From Bordetella parapertussis (GTDB lineage Bacteria > Pseudomonadota > Gammaproteobacteria > Burkholderiales > Burkholderiaceae_B), in NCBI GenBank assembly GCA_943331855.1, contig CALQNE010000237.1:1-5580 (forward strand): 5,580 nt of DNA. The letters are read 5' to 3'. Both the position numbers and the translations under genes were made by a program. The notes below the pieces were generated by a model. The model was given only the letters and a program-made list of their open reading frames with translations. It was not told the DNA's origin and did not search any database. Positions 1 through 5,580 of the stretch are shown here, one piece after another (position 1 is the first letter of the stretch; each line of letters begins with the position of its first letter).

Positions 1-2
1 AC

Positions 3-56
3 AAGAATGAAGGGCAGCCTCAATGGTATAACAAGCGCCTGACTGAATTGAATTGA
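3..56 (+). CDS. Possible C-terminal tail of an upstream gene (5' truncated)
   Basis: The frame beginning at base 3 is open from the window edge to a TGA at 54-56 and reads KNEGQPQWYNKRLTELN. The other two plus-strand frames stop earlier or are unremarkable. The peptide has plausible composition for a protein end, and its stop lies 15 bp before the CoA-transferase start, as expected for an upstream gene of the same operon. Only 17 residues are visible, so no family can be named and the frame may be open by chance. The stop codon falls inside a short GAATT tandem. Confidence 0.35.
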   Translation, partial: KNEGQPQWYNKRLTELN

Positions 57-71
57 ATACAAAGGATTCTG

Positions 72-1301
72 ATGTCTGCACCGCTACCGCTTGAAGGCCT
101 ACGCGTCATTGAGTTTACCCACATGGTGATGGGCCCGACCTGTGGCATGATTTTAGGTGACCTCGGTGCCGAAGTCATTAAAGTTGAACCGCTTGCCGGC
201 GACAATACCCGCAAATTGCTAGGTTCGGGCGCAGGATTTTTTCCGATGTTCAACCGCAATAAAAAAAGTATTGCCATTGATGTCAAAAATCCGCGTGGTC
301 GAGAAATCGTTTTAAAGCTGTTGACTGATGCCGACGTCTTTAGTGAAAACTTCAAAACCGGCACCATGGATAAATTAGGCTTTGGCTATGAGGCACTCAG
401 TAAACTGAATTCAAAGCTGATCTACGTTTCGCACAAAGGTTTTTTGCCTGGCCCCTACGACCATCGCACGGCACTTGATGAGGTCGTTCAGATGATGGGC
501 GGGCTTGCTTATATGACAGGGCCCGAAGGGCAACCCCTTCGTGCTGGCGCCAGCGTCAACGACATCATGGGCGGCATGTTTGGTGCGATTGGTGTTTTAG
601 CCTCGCTTCAACAACGCGCTCGCACGGGCCAGGGGCAACAGGTGGCCAGCGCATTATTTGAAAACAATGTTTTTTTGGTTGCTCAGCATATGTTGCAGTA
701 TGCAGTCACCGGAAAACCCGCCAATCCAATGCCTAATCGGATTAGCGCCTGGGCAGTCTATGACGTGTTTACCGTCAAAGACGGTGAGCAGATCTTCTTG
801 GCAGCCGTCAGCGACACACAATGGGCGATTTTGTGTGAAGAGTTTGGTTTTGACGATCTAAAAAATGATCCGCGCCTAGGTAGCAACAATGATCGCGTGC
901 GCGTGCGCGCCTGGCTCACTGGCGAATTGCGTAAGCGCTTTGCACCGTTCAGCGCCACCGAATTGAGTCAACGCTTTGAAAAAACGGCACTGCCCTACGC
1001 TCCTATTACGCGACCGCACGATCTCTTTGATGATCCTCATTTATTAGCAACGGGCGGTTTAGCACCTATGACTGTCGCGGCTGATAATACAGGCGCAGGG
1101 CGCGAAATCGACACACGTGTCGCACTGCTTCCCATCGCGCTGCAAGGCGAACGCTTGCGTGTCCGTAAAGCCTCACCCAAGATTGGCGGCGATACGATCG
1201 ACATCTTGCACTCTGCCGGTTACAGCGACAACGAAATACAAGATCTGCTCAACGCAGGCGTCATTGGCACACAACCCGAAACCATACAACCCAAACCATA
1301 A
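72..1301 (+). CDS. CaiB/BaiF family (family III) CoA-transferase
   Basis: This 409-residue protein has the normal full length for family III CoA-transferases, cytoplasmic enzymes that move CoA between carboxylic acids through an aspartyl-CoA mixed anhydride. The N-terminus (LEGLRVIEFTHMVMGP, then GDLGAEVIKVEP at about 29-40) is the family signature. NRNKKSIAIDVKNPRG at about 61-76 is the usual CoA-binding segment. D164 in GASVNDIMGG aligns with the catalytic aspartate of formyl-CoA transferase. The C-terminal part (PYAPITRPHDLFDDPHLLA, about 309-327) is also typical. The ATG at 72 has an AAAGGA ribosome binding site at 61-66, 5 nt upstream. An SDR gene follows after 19 bp, so both may act on the same acid or its acyl-CoA. 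The substrate cannot be read from sequence; members use many acids, including oxalate, carnitine, succinate and itaconate. The family call is firm. Confidence 0.93.
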   Translation: MSAPLPLEGLRVIEFTHMVMGPTCGMILGDLGAEVIKVEPLAGDNTRKLLGSGAGFFPMFNRNKKSIAIDVKNPRGREIVLKLLTDADVFSENFKTGTMDKLGFGYEALSKLNSKLIYVSHKGFLPGPYDHRTALDEVVQMMGGLAYMTGPEGQPLRAGASVNDIMGGMFGAIGVLASLQQRARTGQGQQVASALFENNVFLVAQHMLQYAVTGKPANPMPNRISAWAVYDVFTVKDGEQIFLAAVSDTQWAILCEEFGFDDLKNDPRLGSNNDRVRVRAWLTGELRKRFAPFSATELSQRFEKTALPYAPITRPHDLFDDPHLLATGGLAPMTVAADNTGAGREIDTRVALLPIALQGERLRVRKASPKIGGDTIDILHSAGYSDNEIQDLLNAGVIGTQPETIQPKP

Positions 1302-1311
1302 ACCGACTAAC

Positions 1312-1315
1312 GGAG
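1312..1315 (+). promoter_or_regulatory. Ribosome binding site fixing the SDR start
   Basis: GGAG lies 5 nt before the ATG at 1321. The SDR reading frame is open much further upstream, to an ATG at 1117 inside the CoA-transferase gene, but that extension is not SDR-like. The RBS and the start of homology (MDLHLTNQHVLITGG) both select 1321. Confidence 0.75.
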
Positions 1316-1320
1316 CACGC

Positions 1321-2121
1321 ATGGACTTACATCTAACCAACCAACACGTTTTAATCACCGGCGGCAGTAAAGGAATTGGACTGGCCTGCGCCAAAGGCTT
1401 TCTTGAAGAAGGCGCAAAAGTCAGCCTGGTCTCTCGCGATCAAGCCAATCTTGATGCCGCAAAAAAAGAATTACTCGCTCAATTACCAGCGGCCGCAAAT
1501 CGCATTGCGGTGTTCGCGGCAGATCTAAAAAGTGACGTCTCTGCCTTAGCTGCACTCGATGCTGCAGAAAAAGCCTTAGGGCCGGTTGATGTCTTGGTGA
1601 ACTCAGCAGGTGCTGCAGCGCGTCGTGCTGCCCCTGACTTAACGCCTGAAGTCTGGCGCAGCGCCATGGACGCCAAATTCTTTACGTATGTCAACATGAT
1701 GGATCCCGTCATCAAGCGCATGGGTGCGCGTCGCAAGGGCGTGATCGTGAACGTTGTCGGTGCAGGCGGAAAGGTCCCGTCGACCGTACATATCTCTGGC
1801 GGAAGCGCGAACGCAGCGCTGATGTTAGCGAGTGCAGGTTTAGCTGCGGCCTACGCACCGATGGGCATTCGAGTCAATGCCGTGAACCCTGCAGCCACCT
1901 TGACTGAACGCCTGAAAGAAGGCATTAAAGTCACCGCCAATCACGAAAAAATTAGCGAAGCCGAAGCCTTAAAACAAGCAACAGCACGCGTACCCCTTGG
2001 TCGTTTAGCAACCCCAGAAGAGGTTGCAGATACCGTTGTGTACTTAGCGTCTGATCGGGCCAGTTACGTTACGGGCACGATCATCACGATGGACGGCTCT
2101 GCCAATCCAATCGTGGTTTAA
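1321..2121 (+). CDS. SDR-family protein with a non-canonical active site
   Basis: This 266-residue protein has the length and fold pattern of a classical short-chain dehydrogenase/reductase. The dinucleotide motif TGGSKGIG is at 13-20, with R39 at the end of the second strand, which hints at NADP preference. D69 lies in AADL, NSAG is at 94-97, and GIRVNAVNP (182-190) and RLATPEEVADTVVYLASDRASYVTG (about 228-252) are standard C-terminal SDR segments. The catalytic Asn-Ser-Tyr-Lys set is missing. Aligned by eye, the residues there are K119, G147, G160 and N164, in the stretches MDAKFF, NVVGAGG and HISGGSANAALM. From memory, a subfamily of SDRs (PRK06125-like) shows the same Lys and G-x-x-x-N pattern, so this looks inherited and not a decayed gene. 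The gene follows the CoA-transferase by 19 bp and probably shares its transcript. Fold assignment is firm; reaction and substrate are unknown. Confidence 0.9.
   Translation: MDLHLTNQHVLITGGSKGIGLACAKGFLEEGAKVSLVSRDQANLDAAKKELLAQLPAAANRIAVFAADLKSDVSALAALDAAEKALGPVDVLVNSAGAAARRAAPDLTPEVWRSAMDAKFFTYVNMMDPVIKRMGARRKGVIVNVVGAGGKVPSTVHISGGSANAALMLASAGLAAAYAPMGIRVNAVNPAATLTERLKEGIKVTANHEKISEAEALKQATARVPLGRLATPEEVADTVVYLASDRASYVTGTIITMDGSANPIVV
2118..2121. other. Shared TTAA: overlapping stop codons of convergent genes
   Basis: The plus-strand SDR stop TAA occupies 2119-2121 and the minus-strand denD stop TAA occupies 2120-2118, so the palindrome TTAA ends both genes. No intergenic DNA remains and no hairpin terminator is visible between them. 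Transcripts from both sides must therefore run into the opposing gene unless termination is internal or Rho-dependent. Confidence 0.95.
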
Positions 2122-3110
2122 CCGCGCTGCATGCGGATGTATTGTTCGATGATGGCCTGATACGACGTATCAGGCTTGAGTCCAAAACGGTGGGTGCGCT
2201 CGCAATCAAATTTTGATGGCCAGCCACCCACAATTTTTTCGATTGCAGGATCAGGCTTAATAGTCACCAGGCTTGCAACATCCTTACCTGCCACTTGTTC
2301 AAGTGCCTCTAACATCTGACCAACTGTGACCGTCAAGGCCGGTAAATTCAACGCAGTCCGACCGCCAAAGGCTTCACGCGTGGCCTCAACCACAGCCAGA
2401 ATGCCGGCAATCGTCGTATCGGGTGACGCCAGGGCGACTGCAGTTGACAGCTCAACCGGACACACCGAAGGCACACCCGCCAGAGGTTCGCGCACAATCC
2501 CAGACAAAAAGCTTGACGCTGCACCATTTGGCTTGCCGGGGCGCACCGAGACCGTCATCAGACGCGCGACGCGACCGTCAATAAATCCTTTACGCGTGTA
2601 ATCTGCAATCATTTGTTCACAAATAAACTTGTGGATACCGTAGCTTGACTGCGGCGTAGGCAGCGTTGTGTCGCACACCACGGATGCGAGCGGGATCGCG
2701 GGATCCGACCCAAAGACCGCCACTGAACTTGCGAAGAAAAACAAAGCGGTGCGCCCAGTTCGTGCTTGTTGCGCACGCATCGCGTCTAGCATCCGGCGTG
2801 TCGCATCTAGGTTTGAGCGTAAACCCAAATCAAAGTCTGCCTCACACTCGCCAGAGACTGCCGACGAGAGATGAAACACCGCGTCATAGTCGTTTTCAAA
2901 AACAGCATCAAGGCGTTTAAGTAAATCACCGGTGTCAATACGCACCAGGGGATGATTGGCAATATCAGCTTGGCTGGGCGCGGCCAAATCCGTGATCGTC
3001 AACGCAGTGATTGGGTGATTTTGCAAGGTGCCGCGTTTTAACAATGCGCGCGCCAAAAGTGTCCCTAAAAAACCTGCACCACCTGTAATGAGAATTTTCA
3101 TACGTTGCAT
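2118..3110 (-). CDS. denD: D-erythronate dehydrogenase (NAD-dependent epimerase/dehydratase family)
   Basis: This 330-residue extended SDR is assigned to DenD, which oxidises D-erythronate to 2-oxo-D-erythronate with NAD. The Rossmann motif G10-G-A-G13-F-L-G16 follows MKILIT. D41 ends the second strand, as in NAD-preferring enzymes. HLSSAVSGE (80-88), SSV (128-130) and the catalytic Y157-x-x-x-K161 in SSYGIHK are intact. The segment VRPGKPNGAASSFLSGIVREPLAG (about 189-212) and the LPALTVTVGQMLEAL region (about 256-270) are characteristic of the DenD group and not of sugar-nucleotide epimerases. It is the last gene of the otnK-otnC-denD operon, 37 bp after otnC, and that context matches the tetronate pathway. 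A second Met lies at residue 4. Family assignment is strong; exact substrate stereochemistry is inferred. Confidence 0.87.
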   Translation of the reverse strand: MQRMKILITGGAGFLGTLLARALLKRGTLQNHPITALTITDLAAPSQADIANHPLVRIDTGDLLKRLDAVFENDYDAVFHLSSAVSGECEADFDLGLRSNLDATRRMLDAMRAQQARTGRTALFFFASSVAVFGSDPAIPLASVVCDTTLPTPQSSYGIHKFICEQMIADYTRKGFIDGRVARLMTVSVRPGKPNGAASSFLSGIVREPLAGVPSVCPVELSTAVALASPDTTIAGILAVVEATREAFGGRTALNLPALTVTVGQMLEALEQVAGKDVASLVTIKPDPAIEKIVGGWPSKFDCERTHRFGLKPDTSYQAIIEQYIRMQRG

Positions 3111-3114
3111 TGAA

Positions 3115-3120
3115 CCTTTT
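3115..3120 (-). promoter_or_regulatory. Ribosome binding site for denD
   Basis: On the minus strand AAAAGG lies 4 nt before the ATG at 3110. The alternative ATG at 3101 (MKILITGG, the usual family N-terminus) would be 13 nt away, which is too far. The site therefore favours the longer MQRMKIL start, though the short spacing leaves some doubt. Confidence 0.55.
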
Positions 3121-3147
3121 AATCAGTTTGGCTGGCTGGGGCGTACT

Positions 3148-3834
3148 TTACCAAGAGACATTGAATTGGTCACGAAGCGCCTGTATCGCAGTATCGCTCA
3201 GGGGGGTCGCGCTGCACTGACCACGCAACCAAAGTTTCGCGGTTTCTTCGAGCTCTTCGAGGGTGGCCATCGTCGCGGCGGGAGTCGTTCCCCACACTTG
3301 GGGACCGAGTCGATCGCACATCACCGCGCGTATTGTCAGACCGCGCGCTTGAAACTGCGCCACACGTTGCTCGAGTTGATCGGCGACTTGCGCAGCGCCA
3401 GGTAAAAAATAAGGGATCAAGGGCACGTGCCCCACCTTCATGACGTAATAAGGGGTCAGAGGCGGGACGATATCGTCGGGATGCCATACCCCGCGCAAAG
3501 TGAGATCAACTAAGTACGAGGAGTGGGTATGCACCACACACTCCGCAGTGGGTACGCACGCGTAAATTCGACGATGCAAGGTCAGGGTTTTGCTGGCGCG
3601 TTCACCCGATATCTGTTGGCCCTGGTCATCGACCCAAGCGAGGGCCTCAGGTTCAAGAAAACCCAGACAAGCATCTGTAGGAGTGATTAAAAAACCCCCG
3701 CCCTGCTCCGCGGAAAGGCGCACGCTGATATTGCCCGTCGACCCATGCACATAACCACGTTCAAAGAGGCTGCGGCCTACGCGACAAATCTCATTGCGTA
3801 AAAACGTGCTTGACAGATTCTGGGCAGAGGTCAT
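3148..3834 (-). CDS. otnC: 3-oxo-tetronate 4-phosphate decarboxylase (class II aldolase/adducin family), divergent active site
   Basis: This 228-residue protein belongs to the class II aldolase/adducin family. OtnC converts 3-oxo-tetronate 4-phosphate to dihydroxyacetone phosphate and CO2. Visible family parts are EICRVGRSLFERGYV (15-29), GSTGNISVR (31-39), TPTDACLG (51-58), the metal-binding pair H102-T-H104 and LEELEETAKLWL (192-203), plus PPLTPYYVMKVGHVPLIPY (about 124-142), all in OtnC order. Length is close to normal. It differs from the canonical motifs: TPTG becomes TPTD (D54), the catalytic Glu of SKE becomes T83, and the zinc His of ANHGP becomes L176 in CDRLGP. The start codon at 3834 is only 2 bp after the otnK stop and has no clear Shine-Dalgarno, so translation is probably coupled to otnK. 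Position between otnK and denD supports the name. Retained catalysis must rely on other residues, which is inference. Confidence 0.85.
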   Translation of the reverse strand: MTSAQNLSSTFLRNEICRVGRSLFERGYVHGSTGNISVRLSAEQGGGFLITPTDACLGFLEPEALAWVDDQGQQISGERASKTLTLHRRIYACVPTAECVVHTHSSYLVDLTLRGVWHPDDIVPPLTPYYVMKVGHVPLIPYFLPGAAQVADQLEQRVAQFQARGLTIRAVMCDRLGPQVWGTTPAATMATLEELEETAKLWLRGQCSATPLSDTAIQALRDQFNVSW

Positions 3835-3836
3835 GG

Positions 3837-5117
3837 TCAGCCGATTCTGTGAAATGCTTTGCTAAAAAAATCAGGCGTACCGAAGTTGCCTGACTTCAAG
3901 GTGATGTGCAAGGTTTTCTCTGAGACCGCGGTTTTACCCGCGCACCAAGGTACGCCCGGATCAATCTGTGCACCAATCTGTAATTGCGTCATCCCTAATG
4001 CTTGTACAACGGAACCTGAGGTCTCACCACCCGCAACAATTAATTGACCCACACCTTGTTTGACCAGGCCAACGGCAATGCGTGCAAGCGTTTGCTCAAC
4101 CAGTTGGCCCGCCACATGTACGCCCATTTGATCTTGAATATGTTTGAGTGCTTCGGGCTCAGCAGTTGAATACACCAGCACCGGGCCTTTAGCCAAGTGC
4201 GCTTGACTAAACACAAGTGCTTCAGCAATGACCTGCTCAATCGCAGAGCTCCCTTGTTGCAATCTCAGTGGATCAATGGCCAGAGCTGGTGCACCCGTGG
4301 CAATAAAAGCAGCGACCTGAGCGTTTGTCGCGCGCGAACAGCTTCCGGACACAATGGCCTGCAAACCATCCACGTGGGGCAAAGCAGAAGCCCGGTCATT
4401 CGGTGCAATACCAAAATTTGCTGGCAAACCAATCGCCACACCCGAACCCGCCGTGACCAACGGCATATCAGAGAGCGCAGCACCCAAGCGCAGCAAATCT
4501 GCATTACTCACCGCATCCACGATCGCGATCGCAACCCCTTCAGCGCGTAAGGCATCGATTCGAGCGCGGATGGCACTTTCACCTTGCGCGACCACCGTGT
4601 AATCGATCAAACCAACTTGATGACTTGTTTGCGGAGCTAAAACACGCACAAGACTGGGGTCGGTCATGGGCGTCAAAGGATGATCTTGCATCCCACTCTC
4701 GTGCAGTAAGGTTGCCCCCACAAACAAGTAACCTTTAAAAACCGTACGCCCAGCATCTGGAAATGCAGGGGTGGCAATCGTGAAATCTGTCTGTAAGGCA
4801 CGCATCAACGCATCGATGACTGGCCCGATATTGCCCTGAGGCGTTGAGTCAAAGGTTGAGCAATATTTAAAATAAATTTGCTGCGCACCCTGCGCTTGCA
4901 ACCAGTGCAGTGCCGCCAAGGATTCAGCACAAGCCTGGGCTGCTGCAATCGTGCGGGTTTTTAAAGACACAACAACTGCATCCACTTCTGCTTCAAGCGG
5001 TTGTGTGGGCACGCCAATCGTTTGTACGACACGCATCCCTGCACGCACCAAATTATTCGCGAGATCAGTCGCACCGGTGAAGTCGTCAGCGATACAGCCG
5101 AGTAGGATTTTTTTCAT
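3837..5117 (-). CDS. otnK: 3-oxo-tetronate kinase (four-carbon acid sugar kinase, DUF1537 family)
   Basis: This 426-residue cytoplasmic kinase phosphorylates 3-oxo-tetronate at C4 with ATP, feeding OtnC. The N-terminal sugar-acid-binding domain starts with LGCIADDFTGATDLANNLVRAG (about 6-27), where D11 and D12 are the family's signature acidic pair. KYCSTFDSTPQGNIGP (84-99) and HPLTPMTDPSLVRVL (146-160) complete that domain. The C-terminal nucleotide-binding domain contains VSGSCSRATNAQV (256-268), VAGGETSGSVVQALG (361-375) and LKSGNFG (407-413). Length and all motifs match the OtnK branch and not PdtK/DtnK-type relatives. It is the first gene of the minus-strand operon, and its stop is 2 bp from the otnC start. 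The N-terminus matches the family, although no good Shine-Dalgarno precedes the ATG. No damage is visible. Confidence 0.92.
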   Translation of the reverse strand: MKKILLGCIADDFTGATDLANNLVRAGMRVVQTIGVPTQPLEAEVDAVVVSLKTRTIAAAQACAESLAALHWLQAQGAQQIYFKYCSTFDSTPQGNIGPVIDALMRALQTDFTIATPAFPDAGRTVFKGYLFVGATLLHESGMQDHPLTPMTDPSLVRVLAPQTSHQVGLIDYTVVAQGESAIRARIDALRAEGVAIAIVDAVSNADLLRLGAALSDMPLVTAGSGVAIGLPANFGIAPNDRASALPHVDGLQAIVSGSCSRATNAQVAAFIATGAPALAIDPLRLQQGSSAIEQVIAEALVFSQAHLAKGPVLVYSTAEPEALKHIQDQMGVHVAGQLVEQTLARIAVGLVKQGVGQLIVAGGETSGSVVQALGMTQLQIGAQIDPGVPWCAGKTAVSEKTLHITLKSGNFGTPDFFSKAFHRIG

Positions 5118-5304
5118 TGTTTGCTGCAGCGAGGTTGAACAGCGAATTGAGATGAAGTATAGCCTTGACCGGTCCTAAAACAATTCTCAGTCAAGTCAGT
5201 GCGAGACCCATCGGCAAGATCCTCAAAATTCGCTAAACTAAACAAAAAACATCGATGCCGACTGTTGCAGCGCAAGATGATCATAGACTCGGAGACTCTT
5301 CGGC
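5118..5304. promoter_or_regulatory. Divergent intergenic region between otnK and the hydratase gene
   Basis: This 187-bp gap is the only substantial non-coding stretch and must carry the otnK promoter and probably that of the plus-strand hydratase. It contains several 8-bp perfect palindromes: GCTGCAGC at 5123-5130, GACCGGTC at 5167-5174, CATCGATG at 5250-5257 and ATGATCAT at 5277-5284. It also holds the interrupted TTGC-AGC-GCAA at 5265-5275, and an AGTCA pair in tandem near 5189-5198. Any of these could be an operator, but short palindromes also arise by chance. For the plus strand, TAAACT at 5234-5239 resembles a -10 box, but I see no convincing -35 at the right distance. No rRNA, tRNA or small ORF is evident. 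Confidence 0.6.
5156..5183 (-). promoter_or_regulatory. Candidate sigma-70 promoter of the otnK-otnC-denD operon
   Basis: On the minus strand a -35-like TTGTTT (5183-5178) is separated by 16 bp from a strong -10 box TATACT (5161-5156). Transcription would begin near 5149, giving a leader of about 32 nt before the otnK ATG at 5117. The perfect palindrome GACCGGTC (5167-5174) sits in the spacer, where a bound repressor would block RNA polymerase. The call is by eye only. Confidence 0.45.
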
Positions 5305-5580
5305 ATGACCGCCCTCACTTTTGCCCCCCGCATTTTATTTCTTAGCCAAAACGTTGAAGCAGTGCGTGTTCAACTTGCCGGAATTCGTCTGACCCGTGCG
5401 GCGGCAAGCCCCTTGCGCGACGACGTCTCAACCGATGAGATTTCGCCCTTACCGATCATGGTGCATTTTGACGAAGCGCTAGGACGCTACCCCTACACTG
5501 GATACACCATTGCAGGTCAACAACCGATCGGTACGGGCGCAATCCAGGAGGCACAAATCGAGGTTGTCGTAGGGGGTAAA
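5305..5580 (+). CDS. Aconitase-superfamily hydratase, N-terminal part (runs off window)
   Basis: An ATG at 5305 opens a frame that stays open for 92 codons to the window edge. GGAG at 5291-5294 lies 10 nt upstream as a possible ribosome binding site. Residues 37-48 (LRDDVSTDEISP) match the swivel-domain signature seen in LeuD and aconitases (DNVSTDEI-like). PIMVHFDEALGRYPYTGY (about 50-67) and QPIGTGAIQEAQIEVVVGGK (about 73-92) continue in the style of YbhJ-like putative hydratases. The swivel-like domain at the N-terminus implies a domain order unlike classical AcnA, where that domain is C-terminal; AcnB also has it early. Members are expected to be [4Fe-4S] hydro-lyases, but the cluster cysteines would lie beyond this window. 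The gene is divergent from otnK and may be co-regulated. Substrate is unknown. Confidence 0.8.
   Translation, partial: MTALTFAPRILFLSQNVEAVRVQLAGIRLTRAAASPLRDDVSTDEISPLPIMVHFDEALGRYPYTGYTIAGQQPIGTGAIQEAQIEVVVGGK

Noticed and set aside
45..59. GAATT-GAATT-GAATA tandem near the start of the window
   Set aside because: Only two exact copies and one imperfect copy of a 5-mer; too short to support a phase-variation claim, though it lies at the probable upstream stop codon.
1117..1320. In-frame upstream extension of the SDR gene into the CoA-transferase gene
   Set aside because: The extra 68 residues are not SDR-like, overlap a clear gene in another frame, and a good ribosome site directs the start to 1321.
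2326..2920. Several plus-strand open frames opposite denD
   Set aside because: They lie antisense to a gene with intact domain motifs, have no ribosome sites or recognisable motifs, and have shadow-like composition rich in Arg, Ser and Thr.
3111..3147. Possible terminator or promoter between otnC and denD
   Set aside because: The 37-bp gap has a ribosome site but no hairpin with a T-run and no clear -35/-10 pair.
3028..3487. Open frames of 105-125 codons overlapping otnC and the denD start on both strands
   Set aside because: Arginine-rich shadow frames of a well-supported gene; no family resemblance.
5101..5117. Run of seven A on the coding strand at the otnK start (possible slippage site)
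   Set aside because: It is explained by Lys-Lys-Ile codons after the ATG, and the frame continues intact; a similar A run occurs in the CoA-transferase gene.

Overview
The window looks like a chromosomal metabolic region of a Gram-negative bacterium, most likely a betaproteobacterium of the Burkholderiales (Alcaligenaceae-like). The basis is the gene families present (a type III CoA-transferase followed by an SDR, a tetronate catabolic cassette, and a YbhJ-like aconitase-family hydratase), the tight gene packing and the moderate GC content by eye. The taxonomic call is an inference from recognised protein style; there is no rRNA or marker gene.

Layout: (1) Positions 1-71 hold the probable last codons of an upstream gene and a short gap with a good ribosome binding site. 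(2) 72-2121, plus strand: a family III (CaiB/BaiF) CoA-transferase and an SDR-family protein, 19 bp apart and probably co-transcribed. (3) 5117-2118, minus strand: a compact operon in the order otnK (3-oxo-tetronate kinase), otnC (3-oxo-tetronate 4-phosphate decarboxylase), denD (D-erythronate dehydrogenase). (4) 5118-5304: a 187-bp divergent intergenic region with a candidate otnK promoter and several short palindromes. (5) 5305 to the window edge, plus strand: the N-terminal 92 codons of an aconitase-superfamily hydratase.

The otnK-otnC-denD operon encodes most of the known route for four-carbon acid sugars. DenD oxidises D-erythronate to 2-oxo-tetronate, an isomerase (OtnI) would give 3-oxo-tetronate, OtnK phosphorylates it at C4, and OtnC decarboxylates it to dihydroxyacetone phosphate. 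OtnI, a transporter and a regulator are not in the window. The CoA-transferase/SDR pair converges on this operon so tightly that both stop codons share one TTAA; a functional link between the two units is not shown.

No mobile element, CRISPR array, RNA gene or phage-like signal was found. The most unusual points are two enzymes that lack the textbook active-site residues of their superfamilies: the SDR lacks the Ser/Tyr/Lys set, and OtnC lacks the usual third zinc histidine and catalytic glutamate. In both cases several motifs change together, which suggests divergent subfamilies and not decay. This is mainly an ordinary catabolic region; I see no evidence of a wholly new system.
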